Shown here piece by piece: positions 9,801 through 16,375 of a DNA stretch of 39,225 bases. How positions within the stretch are numbered: position 1 is the first letter of the stretch; each line of letters begins with the position of its first letter. Both the position numbers and the translations under genes were made by a program. Below the pieces are notes generated by a model. That model made no database searches and had not been told where the DNA came from. It saw nothing but the letters and a program-made list of their open reading frames with translations. Source of the stretch: Coemansia sp. RSA 922 (Eukaryota; Kickxellomycota; Kickxellomycetes; Kickxellales; Kickxellaceae); contig JANBQS010000083.1 in the NCBI GenBank assembly GCA_027577415.1, forward strand, positions 1 to 39,225, read 5' to 3'.

Positions 9801-11202
9801 TATACCCGATGTCACTGTAGTAATTGACTGCGGTATGTCCAATCAGGCACACTGGGATAAGCGTCGTCGACTTACATCGCTTAGTACATTACCAGTTAGT
9901 AAAGCTAATGTTAGGCAGCGGGCTGGCCGTGCTGGACGAGTGCAGGCGGGTATTTCGCTTTGTTTGTTTACCGAGCAGCAGTTCCAAATTATGCCAGAGT
10001 ACGAAGCACCCGAGATGCACCGATTGCCGTTGGCTTCTTTATGTTTACAGACGAAGGCGCACGGTGTGAGGGATACTATGCGATTCCTTATGATGAGTTT
10101 GGATCCGCCGCCACAGTCCGCCGTCGCACACGCTATTGTCGAGTTGCAGGAAGCTGGTGCTCTTGATGACGAGGAGCAGTTGACGCCTATTGGCAAACAT
10201 TTATGTAATTTGCCTGTCGACCTTCACGTAGGCAAACTACTTATCGCCGGTGCGCTCCTTGGATGTCTAGACTATGCGCTGACAATAGCCGCTGCACTGT
10301 CGACTAACTCTAGTATTTTGCACTCTACCGGTGATGGTCATTTGAAGTACCGTCGTAATCCGGAACAATATTTGCCAGTTACTATGCAGTTGTCTTTGTC
10401 GTCTGATTTCCTTGTCACTTTGGCCGCTTACGAGGACTGGCGCCAGCATGCTACCCGCGTGACGAAACTGGAGTTGCGCGATTTTTGTCGTCAATCAGGA
10501 CTGAACCGCGACGCGCTTGATTCGCTGGAGGACTGTCGCGAGCAGTATCTGCGGCTGCTATACGACCAGGGACTTATCCCCATAGAGATACCCACCAATA
10601 TGACGTTGACTCGAGTTATCAGACCATCCTTACCGGTGCTCCGTCAGGGTCTCGTCGTAGTACCAAAGGTCGCCGATAGGAACAGCAATCTGGGCGTACT
10701 CTACGCAGCACTTACTATGGCATTTGACCATGTATTAATGCCTACAGCTACGGGTTTTGTTATCGGCCAAACAAACGTCTCAAAGCGTGTTGAGGGTATA
10801 GGACACGCGATACAGATTGTAGATAGAGAACGCGTTAGTACGAGAGCACTGGATATTGACCGCAGATCTATACTACAGGGACAGAAAGGCTTCTTGGTTG
10901 CTGGTAGACTGTCGTCATTGGGTAAATCTACTTTTGCGCATGACTTGACGAAAGTTAGTCCCGTATTTATTGTTTTGTTTGCGCGGTCTCTGACCTATTG
11001 GCCTAAATCCAGGCAGTTGTCCATCGACAGGTGGATCGATACCAAGTGCTTCGCGAGATCTGCTACTGTGCTAATGGTTATGCGGAGGAGGCTGGAGGAG
11101 ATTATCGAGTTCCGCGTGGCTTTTCCTCTGAGAGAGTTGCCGGATTATTTGGATAAATGGCAGACTGCCATTATTGATGTATTGAAATTAGAAATGTTCT
11201 AA
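6862..11202 (+). CDS. DHX29-like DEAH/RHA-family RNA helicase
   Basis: A 1446-residue protein from the ATG at 6862 (MPSNKRTNRK); the 16 codons upstream are hydrophobic leader DNA. Order of parts: basic N-terminus, UBA-like segment about 136-186 (ending ALTWLCVHVP, typical of DHX29/DHX57 relatives), acidic linkers, a dsRBD-like segment about 425-525, then the helicase core. Motif I is GETGSGKSS at 647, motif II DEVQ at 751-754, SAT at 783-785, NVAETGITIPD before motif VI, and QRAGRAGR at 1019. HA2 and OB-fold regions follow, ending in the RRLEEIIEFR region. DHX29 helps 40S ribosomes scan structured leaders; that role is inferred from family membership. Motif II has Gln where relatives carry His. 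A likely AATAAA polyadenylation signal follows near 11223. Confidence 0.88.
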   Translation: MPSNKRTNRKAKAVRDPGAYATVSVRSARDPTPATKAEEAVVDTPEIADEIPVEAAAAVAVDTPKNSAWVSLDLAQRQAESRLGVELSLKARMADSSPIVRLTPLSENSLVERMRSGDLPLPATPVTAVVGEREWTRAANFVYEILIQYGFSADDVERAMLAAKGSGDIIDALTWLCVHVPTDRMPVDMRDKHEFSGGERKRSPQQQPENNKEEQVVPSRARIDQVPDTKDADDVAISLLDLGLDDDDEDGYSSDEDPNICHARHVLQLRGYEEWTEYLQSNNTRNRYTPRIRALRDRIARVKRILSDLESDLLFIESQSLSVCESMWPEYHDALLDDIRRFKDQEPEFIAENEKEEEKPADAIVTKPVSREKPPADHSDSDDESVIGFGLSLEESWGASAETPSSSSNVPRVIDTSAVPRGWTGAPPRDLLLAAVQRHDRHATVKYNVTQCAYGYTCTLTVTWSQANKPLPALRLVSNATVVETLGPVTQTWTVPPELVGATARDARDLSVLTYLYTQEPSGERLAPPLADIWAAWDTQRKEEEDAENARKVSARAEFLSMLREEYVSVSRVQSQAVGPETAVPQSAVRGSSTLRAKLWGAQTVSARRDSVAWRQKFSAAQSRLPARQHRAEIMAALSNQVCVIRGETGSGKSSQIPQYAVEHLLSHGYKGGRVLCTQPRRISAMTIASRVSQELGDTSVGTPGSLVGYQIRFNARTSESNTLVFCTTGVLLRMAAGDPLLQGVSIIICDEVQERTLELDFLLILLRRLLPQRPDLKLILMSATIDTTAFACYFDACPVVDIPGRAFPVTSVYLPRLVQLSEYAMETNSRYATHTESAGVGYTFYRHLGRDDPEYVSPVALATIARMRTDIVNVDLIHHLLQGLNPNNIAISPWVEYCQTQIPATGSVLVFLPGIAEIRRLLDLLHSDLSWATVVPLHSTFANESTVGGATYTELAFAPAVAGRRKIVLSTNVAETGITIPDVTVVIDCGMSNQAHWDKRRRLTSLSTLPVSKANVRQRAGRAGRVQAGISLCLFTEQQFQIMPEYEAPEMHRLPLASLCLQTKAHGVRDTMRFLMMSLDPPPQSAVAHAIVELQEAGALDDEEQLTPIGKHLCNLPVDLHVGKLLIAGALLGCLDYALTIAAALSTNSSILHSTGDGHLKYRRNPEQYLPVTMQLSLSSDFLVTLAAYEDWRQHATRVTKLELRDFCRQSGLNRDALDSLEDCREQYLRLLYDQGLIPIEIPTNMTLTRVIRPSLPVLRQGLVVVPKVADRNSNLGVLYAALTMAFDHVLMPTATGFVIGQTNVSKRVEGIGHAIQIVDRERVSTRALDIDRRSILQGQKGFLVAGRLSSLGKSTFAHDLTKVSPVFIVLFARSLTYWPKSRQLSIDRWIDTKCFARSATVLMVMRRRLEEIIEFRVAFPLRELPDYLDKWQTAIIDVLKLEMF

Positions 11203-11425
11203 ATTTTTATATAAAGCCTTTAAATAAAATATTTCTAATACTGGAATGTTGAGAGGTGGGGGAGGGGGAAATTTCTGAAGGAAGGATATGAAAATTCCAA
11301 AATTATTTTATAATTAGAAAACATTCAAAATAATGACCAGTTTTTTTGTCACTTTTAACTTTTTTTTATATTTACGTAGATATTAAATATTTTGGCATAT
11401 TTTTAAATAAAAATGTTATTAAAAG
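11203..11425. other. 3' flank of helicase gene
   Basis: AT-rich DNA with AATAAA-like signals for the helicase transcript and the 3' flank of the convergent zinc-finger microgene. Nothing else was seen. Confidence 0.5.
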
Positions 11426-11563
11426 TTAGGCCCATGGAAAATGCTCTTTTAAATGCATCTTGAGATGGTCATGGTTAAGGAATTTGTCATTGCAAACATG
11501 ACAAGAATACAAAATAAACTCGCTGTCGCTGTCGCTATAACTATTATCAGTGATAGTAAACAT
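11426..11563 (-). CDS. Single C2H2 zinc-finger microprotein (ZF1)
   Basis: A complete 45-codon ORF: acidic N-terminus with a Ser-Asp run (residues 10-14), then one classical finger, Cys21-x2-Cys24-x12-His37-x3-His41, with the structural Phe at 28 and Leu at 34, ending four residues later. The spacing is the textbook C2H2 pattern, which is unlikely by chance in an ORF this short. A TATA-like box lies about 110 bases upstream (11672-11680), with the shared element at 11709-11718 beyond it. It is the first of eight related genes, all on this strand. A lone finger rarely gives strong DNA specificity, so protein or RNA binding is as plausible as DNA binding. Function unknown. Confidence 0.65.
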   Translation of the reverse strand: MFTITDNSYSDSDSEFILYSCHVCNDKFLNHDHLKMHLKEHFPWA

Positions 11564-11671
11564 AATGTCAAAATGTAGAGAAAGTAGGTGGAAAAAAAGA
11601 TATATCGATAAAGTAGGTTTTTTGGAGATTACTTAAAAAAGACATGAATAGTGTGGGCGACATTATCTTTT

Positions 11672-11718
11672 TTATTTATAGCATGGCATACTTGGAAATA
11701 TTTTAATGGCTATTGTGC
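11672..11718 (-). promoter_or_regulatory. Candidate promoter of ZF1
   Basis: Contains a TATA-like TATAAATAA (reverse strand, 11672-11680) and GCTATTGTGC at 11709-11718, one mismatch from the ACTATTGTGC decamer found upstream of other fingers in this family. Confidence 0.45.
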
Positions 11719-11860
11719 AATTCCGATTATTGCGTAATTGAAAAAACTTTCTTTCATGTTTTTGGAATACACATATTCCTAATTCCCTCCCGTGATTGCG
11801 AAGCCCAATTAAAAGCCACATGAATGGCAATATCGAATTTATGAATGCTGTAACTTTTGA
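11709..11860 (-). repeat. Duplicated upstream region, copy 1
   Basis: Resembles 12759-12905 and 14813-14960 in the same position relative to ZF1, ZF3 and ZF6. Shared stretches include the decamer element, CTTTC-rich text, gtgattgcgaagcc (11793 area and 14889 area) and aatatcgaatt-like text. This supports spread of these genes together with their promoters. Confidence 0.55.
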
Positions 11861-11920
11861 GTATATTTAATTTCGCAAGGCGACAGGATGCCGATATTCA
11901 TCAGCCCTTATGTCTTGTAG

Positions 11921-12238
11921 TTAATTAAATAAAAGTCGTAAAACAAAAAAGTCGATTAAATTAATCATACTGTGGTTGACGGAGCACGGACCTTTAACTA
12001 GGTCGGCGCCCTGAATGAGCAGTAAACAATAATAGACCCTGTTGATACGAAACAGCCCTAACCAAGTCTTGTGATTGGAATGTGAGACATCGCTCTTTGT
12101 CGTTGGAATCTTGTAGAGGCATTCTGCTAAATGGATTCTCCATGATTTCGAGCTACCATAAAATTGGGCGCCACACTCGAAGCAACGATACAAGTGAAAA
12201 TCATTATCAACATCTCCATTATTAGTTGTAGTAGCCAT
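11921..12238 (-). CDS. Single C2HC zinc-finger protein (ZF2)
   Basis: A 105-residue protein from the ATG at 12238. The N-terminus MATTTNNGDVDND resembles other members (short, Thr- and Asp-rich). One finger: Cys19-x2-Cys22-x13-His36-x3-Cys40, with Phe26 and Trp33 in the structural positions. The tail (residues 45-105) has no recognisable motif and may be read-through of former non-coding DNA, since the relatives stop soon after the finger. TATAAATTG on the minus strand (12394-12402) lies about 157 bases upstream. It is the longest member of the family here. Function unknown. Confidence 0.6.
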   Translation of the reverse strand: MATTTNNGDVDNDFHLYRCFECGAQFYGSSKSWRIHLAECLYKIPTTKSDVSHSNHKTWLGLFRINRVYYCLLLIQGADLVKGPCSVNHSMINLIDFFVLRLLFN

Positions 12239-12393
12239 TTGTTTGCGAATATAGATGTGGTAGATGGTATAAAAAAGAAAATTGAACGAGATGCGCAAGT
12301 AAAAAAAATAATAGTTGCTGTAAGATTTAGTGACAACTTATACTTCCTTTTAAATAATGAGAATTGATAATGTTTCCGCAAAGCTTTAAACCT

Positions 12394-12402
12394 CAATTTA
12401 TA
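12394..12402 (-). promoter_or_regulatory. TATA box of ZF2
   Basis: TATAAATTG on the minus strand. The identical nonamer with similar flanks precedes ZF3 (12727-12735) and ZF6 (14791-14799). Confidence 0.45.
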
Positions 12403-12473
12403 TTAAACTATTCTCATACCGGTCTTTATTTATAAATACAAACATGGAATTGCAATTGATTGTTACAAATAAT

Positions 12474-12632
12474 CTACAGATATGTAGTTATGTGCAATGG
12501 TAACCAACATTTGTGTTGACTCACTCTCATCTGAAACTCTTGTTCATTATCAGATATAAAAAAGACTCTACACATGGGACACATATGTACGTAGTCCTTA
12601 GTGCTGTATCCACTATCCAAGGTTGTTAGCAT
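12474..12632 (-). CDS. Variant zinc-finger microprotein (ZF3, CPxC-x18-HxC)
   Basis: A 52-residue ORF with MLTTLDSGYS at the start, then Cys18-Pro-Met-Cys21, an 18-residue loop and His40-Lys-Cys42. ZF6 has its ligands at exactly the same four positions (18, 21, 40, 42), showing that this non-canonical spacing is a real subfamily and not decay. The tail of ten residues is hydrophobic. It has a TATA box and the shared decamer upstream. Whether the altered loop still folds as a finger is open; a four-ligand zinc site is plausible from the ligand set. Confidence 0.55.
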   Translation of the reverse strand: MLTTLDSGYSTKDYVHMCPMCRVFFISDNEQEFQMRVSQHKCWLPLHITTYL

Positions 12633-12726
12633 TTGTTGCTAATATGGAGAAAAATAAAAAATAATTGACTATGTGGGTTTTGCGATGTCGCTTGATGATA
12701 CGGAGAAACAGTAATGCGTGCACCTT

Positions 12727-12769
12727 CAATTTATACGACCACAGACTAGTATAATGGCGACTATTGTGC
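12727..12769 (-). promoter_or_regulatory. Candidate promoter of ZF3
   Basis: TATAAATTG on the minus strand at 12727-12735, about 95-100 bases from the ATG, and an exact ACTATTGTGC at 12760-12769 (plus-strand reading), 25 bases beyond it. Confidence 0.5.
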
Positions 12770-12905
12770 AATTAAAACTATTGAAGAATTGAAGCCACTC
12801 TTTCAAGTGGAGTACGTGTAGATCGCTACTAAGCTCTTATTATGATTGTAAACCCAAATAAGGCCGGAATGACAACATCGAATTTGCGAATTCATGAATA
12901 AGTTT
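12759..12905 (-). repeat. Duplicated upstream region, copy 2
   Basis: Shares with 11709-11860 the start ctattgtgcaatt, a ctttc-rich part, and tgattg followed by an aac/aag-ccc segment and atcgaattt near the end. Diverged, but in the same order. Confidence 0.5.
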
Positions 12906-13338
12906 CTGAACATTATGTCTAGCAGCGATTATTTGTACCTAAAAAGGCCAAATTTTCATGATTGTAAGATTCCAGCTGTTCTACCGAATTTTCAATCTGT
13001 TATCGCAGAACACAATTTCTTTAGAATTTGCAACTTTGATAGCGAAAGCATATTGAGGCGCTCAGAGCTACACCCCAAGAGAGCAGCGGCTATCACGTAG
13101 TGGGGAAGTTAGTATGACCCACGCCCCTTGCTGGTTTTGGAGAAAAGCGTTTTATATTATATTTCTTACTCTACAATGAGAATTAATCTGGCAAATTCTG
13201 ACTTAGCGCCCATGGCTATGAACTGTTGACTTGAGATTATTATCCAGCTTTGTGTCACATATCCCTTACAGCTGTTTTTGTCAGATTACTTGAAAATGGC
13301 AGAGTGATAATAGAGATGTATTGAAATTAGAATGCTCC
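12906..13338. other. Intergenic between ZF3 and ZF4
   Basis: AT-rich DNA without a convincing gene. A plus-strand ORF of 68 codons (12894-13100) has no finger pattern or recognisable domain. Confidence 0.4.
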
Positions 13339-13458
13339 TTATTTAATCACAAATGGGACGGGGCAATAACCGTCAACAAAGTGTGCTTTGTAGTCAGCTT
13401 CCTTTTGAAAACCTTTATTGCATCTACTACAAGTGTAGGGGTCACTAGGGTAGGACAT
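13339..13458 (-). CDS. Single C2HC zinc-finger microprotein (ZF4)
   Basis: The smallest intact member: 39 residues starting MSYPSDPYTC. The finger is Cys10-x2-Cys13-x12-His26-x5-Cys32, with Phe17 and Tyr23 in the structural positions, then seven residues to the stop. The finger fills most of the protein. Upstream sequence has only weak TATA-like text near 13540 and a degenerate version of the shared element near 13609. The longer frame overlapping it on the same strand has no domain and is not preferred. Confidence 0.6.
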   Translation of the reverse strand: MSYPSDPYTCSRCNKGFQKEADYKAHFVDGYCPVPFVIK

Positions 13459-14173
13459 ATCGCAAAGTTAAGTTGAAAATTGTTTGTAAATAAGATAAAA
13501 GTGTAGTTGAAAGAAAAGAAGAACTGTTTGCGCAACTGTTAATATACTATTCTGCGAGTAGCTGCTCTTATTGCCGTCTGTCCAAAAAAAGGATACCAAA
13601 AACATTACTGCTATTATACAATTGTGAGAATCAACTGGCTTTATAGCTCGATATACAATTACCATGCAAACTCCCTTGTGAGGTCTATGCATGATGCAAC
13701 GTCTAGACACTACCATGACTCCTGCGAATATAGAGGAATCGTGTGGTGAAACACCCCGGCAATAGCCCAACTGGAGCAGAGTCCCGCCCTTAACAAGAGC
13801 TAAACCACTGAAGAAAGTGGGCAAGGAATTAGGCAGTGTGCGACGTATAAACATACTCCATACGAAGTGGTTCTTCCGCACTCTTTTAGACATTACAAAT
13901 ACGTAGACTGCCAATGTCTTCTGCCTCCAACTGTGATATCCCCACGGGCAGCATAAAGTGCAAGGTGTGCATCCATTTCCGCCAAAGATGCGGCATGTTA
14001 TTATACAATTGTGATGATATCACATATGAACAGCTATTGTGTCAGTGAAAAGCTATAGAATCCATGGACCAATGGTTGCTTGTACTTTATTTGGAAAGTC
14101 AAGCCATTAATAACTATCCTAACAACTCTCTAAGAATAAGCTATAGATGACATGGCCGTATGCTTATTGGTTA
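13459..14173. other. Intergenic between ZF4 and ZF5
   Basis: Mixed-composition DNA. A 141-codon minus-strand frame (13468-13893) shows no domain. A short cysteine-rich plus-strand ORF is listed separately at low confidence. Otherwise nothing was seen. Confidence 0.4.
13914..14048 (+). CDS. Possible cysteine-rich microprotein
   Basis: A 44-codon ORF starting MSSASNC with a Cys16-x2-Cys19 pair and further Cys at 26, 33 and 43. GTATAAAC lies about 60 bases upstream. It lies on the opposite strand to the finger genes and does not fit their spacing, so it may be a chance frame. It is kept because a short ORF with six cysteines is uncommon. Confidence 0.2.
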   Translation: MSSASNCDIPTGSIKCKVCIHFRQRCGMLLYNCDDITYEQLLCQ

Positions 14174-14310
14174 TTAATTCAACATGGAACATTTCTTCAC
14201 GTGTATCATATAGAGATTCACACACGTGAATTCCTTAAAGCACTTTGGACAACGGTTCGACCATCTCTTTTTTCAGAATCGTAATCAGCGATAAAAGTAG
14301 TAGTTTGCAT
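14174..14310 (-). pseudogene. Frameshifted zinc-finger microgene (ZF5)
   Basis: The ATG at 14310 opens a Thr-rich, acidic N-terminus like its relatives (MQTTTFIADYDSEK). At a run of six A (around 14268-14273) the family frame is lost. In the next frame a full finger follows, Cys-x2-Cys-x12-His-x3-Cys (CPKCFKEF then YMIHVKKC), ending at a stop at 14174-14176. The original frame instead runs on to about 14218 without a finger. One base gained or lost in the A-run explains this; a sequencing error or a programmed shift are alternatives. The upstream TATA-like box and shared element are intact. Confidence 0.6.
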
Positions 14311-14397
14311 GTCAAAAGTTGGCAGAGAAATATAGTTTTGAATGGGATGGGTAAGTAAAAGACGGTTGCGTTGATATAGGGGAGGTCTCTTGCGATC

Positions 14398-14441
14398 ATT
14401 TATATATTCTTTCAATAGTAAGTGTTGTATTGCTATTGTGC
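14398..14441 (-). promoter_or_regulatory. Candidate promoter of ZF5
   Basis: AATATATAAAT on the minus strand at 14398-14408, about 90 bases from the ATG, and GCTATTGTGC at 14432-14441 (one mismatch to the decamer). Confidence 0.45.
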
Positions 14442-14566
14442 CTGCTAATCTTCTAAGCATTTCGACAATGAGTAATTTGCATTCCATTTATTATTGACTA
14501 ATAAAACAATAAACAGTAGGCCATTCGCCCAATAAACAACAGAAAAACAATGGTATGCAATGGTAA

Positions 14567-14695
14567 TTAACATACGTGGTAAGCAATTTTTATACGCAGC
14601 TCTTCGATTTTATCGGCTCTAATTGTGTGTTTACACCAGGGGCAAATATACTCTTTCTGCTCGTTGTCATACGCAGTTTCGGTTACTGTAATCAT
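14567..14695 (-). CDS. Variant zinc-finger microprotein (ZF6, CPxC-x18-HxC)
   Basis: A 42-residue ORF with Cys18-Pro-Trp-Cys21, an 18-residue loop rich in charged residues, and His40-Val-Cys42 as the last residue. Ligand positions are identical to ZF3 although the intervening residues are mostly different, so the spacing is conserved. It has the same TATAAATTG box and shared decamer upstream, and a longer upstream region homologous to those of ZF1 and ZF3. Confidence 0.55.
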   Translation of the reverse strand: MITVTETAYDNEQKEYICPWCKHTIRADKIEELRIKIAYHVC

Positions 14696-14790
14696 TTTGC
14701 AATATGGAGAAAGAGAAGAGCAATTGAACTAGATAGGTTTAAGAATATATTAGATGATATATAAACGTATTGGTGATATCCTTTCGCTTT

Positions 14791-14823
14791 CAATTTATAT
14801 CCCAAGAAGGCTGGCACAATAGT
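14791..14823 (-). promoter_or_regulatory. Candidate promoter of ZF6
   Basis: TATAAATTG (minus strand, 14791-14799) and an exact GCACAATAGT at 14814-14823, within the imperfect palindrome GGCACAATAGTGCC. The decamer is in the opposite orientation to the ZF1, ZF3 and ZF5 copies. Confidence 0.5.
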
Positions 14824-14960
14824 GCCTATCGCTTAATAGAGCGTATTCTTTCAAGTTGGAATGTGTGCATTCCCAATGTGCTCCCCACGTGATTGCGAAG
14901 CCGCAATTAATTTGGAATGGTGATATTGAAATCGCGAATGCAGAAATAGATTCCAAACAA
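14813..14960 (-). repeat. Duplicated upstream region, copy 3
   Basis: Matches 11709-11860 best around gtgattgcgaagcc and the following aattaa, ggaatgg/gaatggcaatat and gcgaatgc/tgaatgc text. A further decayed piece may lie at about 15020-15110 (tttggaatgtatgctgagca against agttggaatgtgtgcattcc). Confidence 0.5.
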
Positions 14961-15298
14961 TGTTCCTGGTAGGGACATATTGTGATATTAAGCTGTGATA
15001 GGAGGATTTTAAAATACTTGTCATATTCTCTATTAGACTGCTTGCTTGCAGTACATTCTCAATTTGGAATGTATGCTGAGCACTTTGCTCACCAAGTTAG
15101 CAGGAAAGGCACACATCACTTTGCACGCAACTCATATAACTGGTAAGCTGACTTAATAGTTAGATGTATATTGTCATAATAAAAGAAGACTATCACAGAA
15201 CAAAGCTGTTGACACTAAATAGTAGTAAATAAAAATGGAGTTGCTCTGTCAATAACTGAGTACTTGATCTTCTAAAGAAATGATGGATACTAAGACCA
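14961..15298. other. Intergenic, possible decayed finger-gene upstream DNA
   Basis: AT-rich. About 15020-15110 weakly resembles 14840-14890. No finger-coding frame was found next to it. Confidence 0.35.
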
Positions 15299-15635
15299 TC
15301 AAAGTGTCTTGTCGGGATCCTTAAATTCATCTTCAATCACTTTTAACAAAAAGCTGTAATAACATCCTACCATTCTTATCCTCTCCCCTTTATACTTGAT
15401 GTATGGATTTCCAAAGCATAGACATGTAAAGTTATTATCCCCAAACTCGAACTCTTCTTAGAGAGGGCAAGAAAAAACTGCGGTCTCTTATAACATAGAC
15501 ATCGCCCTGCCTTCCATAGTTTTCCCTCAGATCTTTAACAACATCCCTGATGCTCTTACCATTTAGATCTTTGTCTGGGTATTGGGAGTACTCGGCATCA
15601 TCATAAGGGTGGCTAACAAACACGTGAAATCCTGG
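15299..15635 (-). pseudogene. Fragment of an unrecognised gene
   Basis: Two adjoining minus-strand frames look coding but are out of register. The first (about 15635-15435) has FHVFVSHPYDDAEY, KSIRDVVKDLRE and GDVYVIRDRSFF and no ATG. The second (about 15450-15299) has FEFGDNNFTCLCFGNP and KGERIRMVGCYYSFL and stops at 15299-15301. The change of frame falls near 15435-15460. The start is preceded by tttccag, which could be a 3' splice site, so a missing 5' exon is possible. I do not recognise the family. A frameshifted, truncated remnant is the simplest reading. Confidence 0.4.
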
Positions 15636-16375
15636 AAATTATCTAGTCACTGTAAGCACAGTAGTCGTAGTGGTCACCAAATAAAGAGAAAGTGCGGCAA
15701 GAGTGAATGGATATGAGAATAGGGAAGAAAGAGAATAATAAAGAGGACAGCATGGAGGATCCCTCCAGTGGCATGTTTTGTTGCAGCCAAGCGCAAAAAA
15801 CCTTGGAGCCGAAAGAGCAAGTTCTCGCCCTTTTCAATAAGCAACAGGAAAAGGAAATGCGCAAATCTCTGTCCTTAGTACAAAGAAGAAAACGTTTCCT
15901 AGTTGCTCTCGCCAAGAGCAAGCTGCTGAGCTTGGCCGAAAGCATGCCATATTCTTAGAGAGCTCTCTCCACCGGCTCTCCCTCAACATTTCTGCTACCC
16001 ATGAGAAAAAAGACTTATTTAGGTCCTGAATTTTAAGTGTTGTTCACCAGCAGCATAGGCCAGAAACGGTATTCCTAGTGTGCCCCAAACATCTCCTCTT
16101 CTGAAAACACGGTGAGTATTTTTGCCAAGCCCATTCCGCAACAAAGAAGGAGCTTCTTCCTTTTGCAGCTTTGAAAAGCATGTGGAAAGACCTTTTTATT
16201 AAAGGAAGTGACTGCGTGCTCAAGTTCAAAAAAGGTGGCCATAGGCTTAGGCAAACGGGTAAAGACATGTCGAAGCTGCCCGCGCTGCTCACTGCATTTT
16301 CTTCTTACAATTTATTTTACTCCATCCATTTAGGCCTATTCAACTAATTACCTCTTTTAAAGGCAAGAAATCATT
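15636..16375. other. Intergenic upstream of F-box gene
   Basis: Contains the promoter of the gene at 16376, including the shared element at 16218-16233. An 83-codon Lys-rich plus-strand frame (15707-15958) starts with ATG but has no recognisable domain and is not called. Confidence 0.4.
16218..16233 (+). promoter_or_regulatory. Shared F-box gene promoter element
   Basis: GCTCAAGTTCAAAAAA, identical to 20922-20937. It lies about 143 bases before the ATG here and about 134 before the ATG of the paralogue. Confidence 0.45.

Noticed and set aside
12894..13100. Plus-strand ORF of 68 codons
   Set aside because: No finger spacing, no TATA box at the family distance and no recognisable domain.
13468..13893. 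Minus-strand ORF of 141 codons
   Set aside because: No domain; it overlaps the ZF4 upstream region, and the finger in the alternative frame explains that stretch better.
15707..15958. Plus-strand Lys-rich ORF of 83 codons
   Set aside because: No domain or promoter sign, and the opposite strand is also open, as expected of biased composition.
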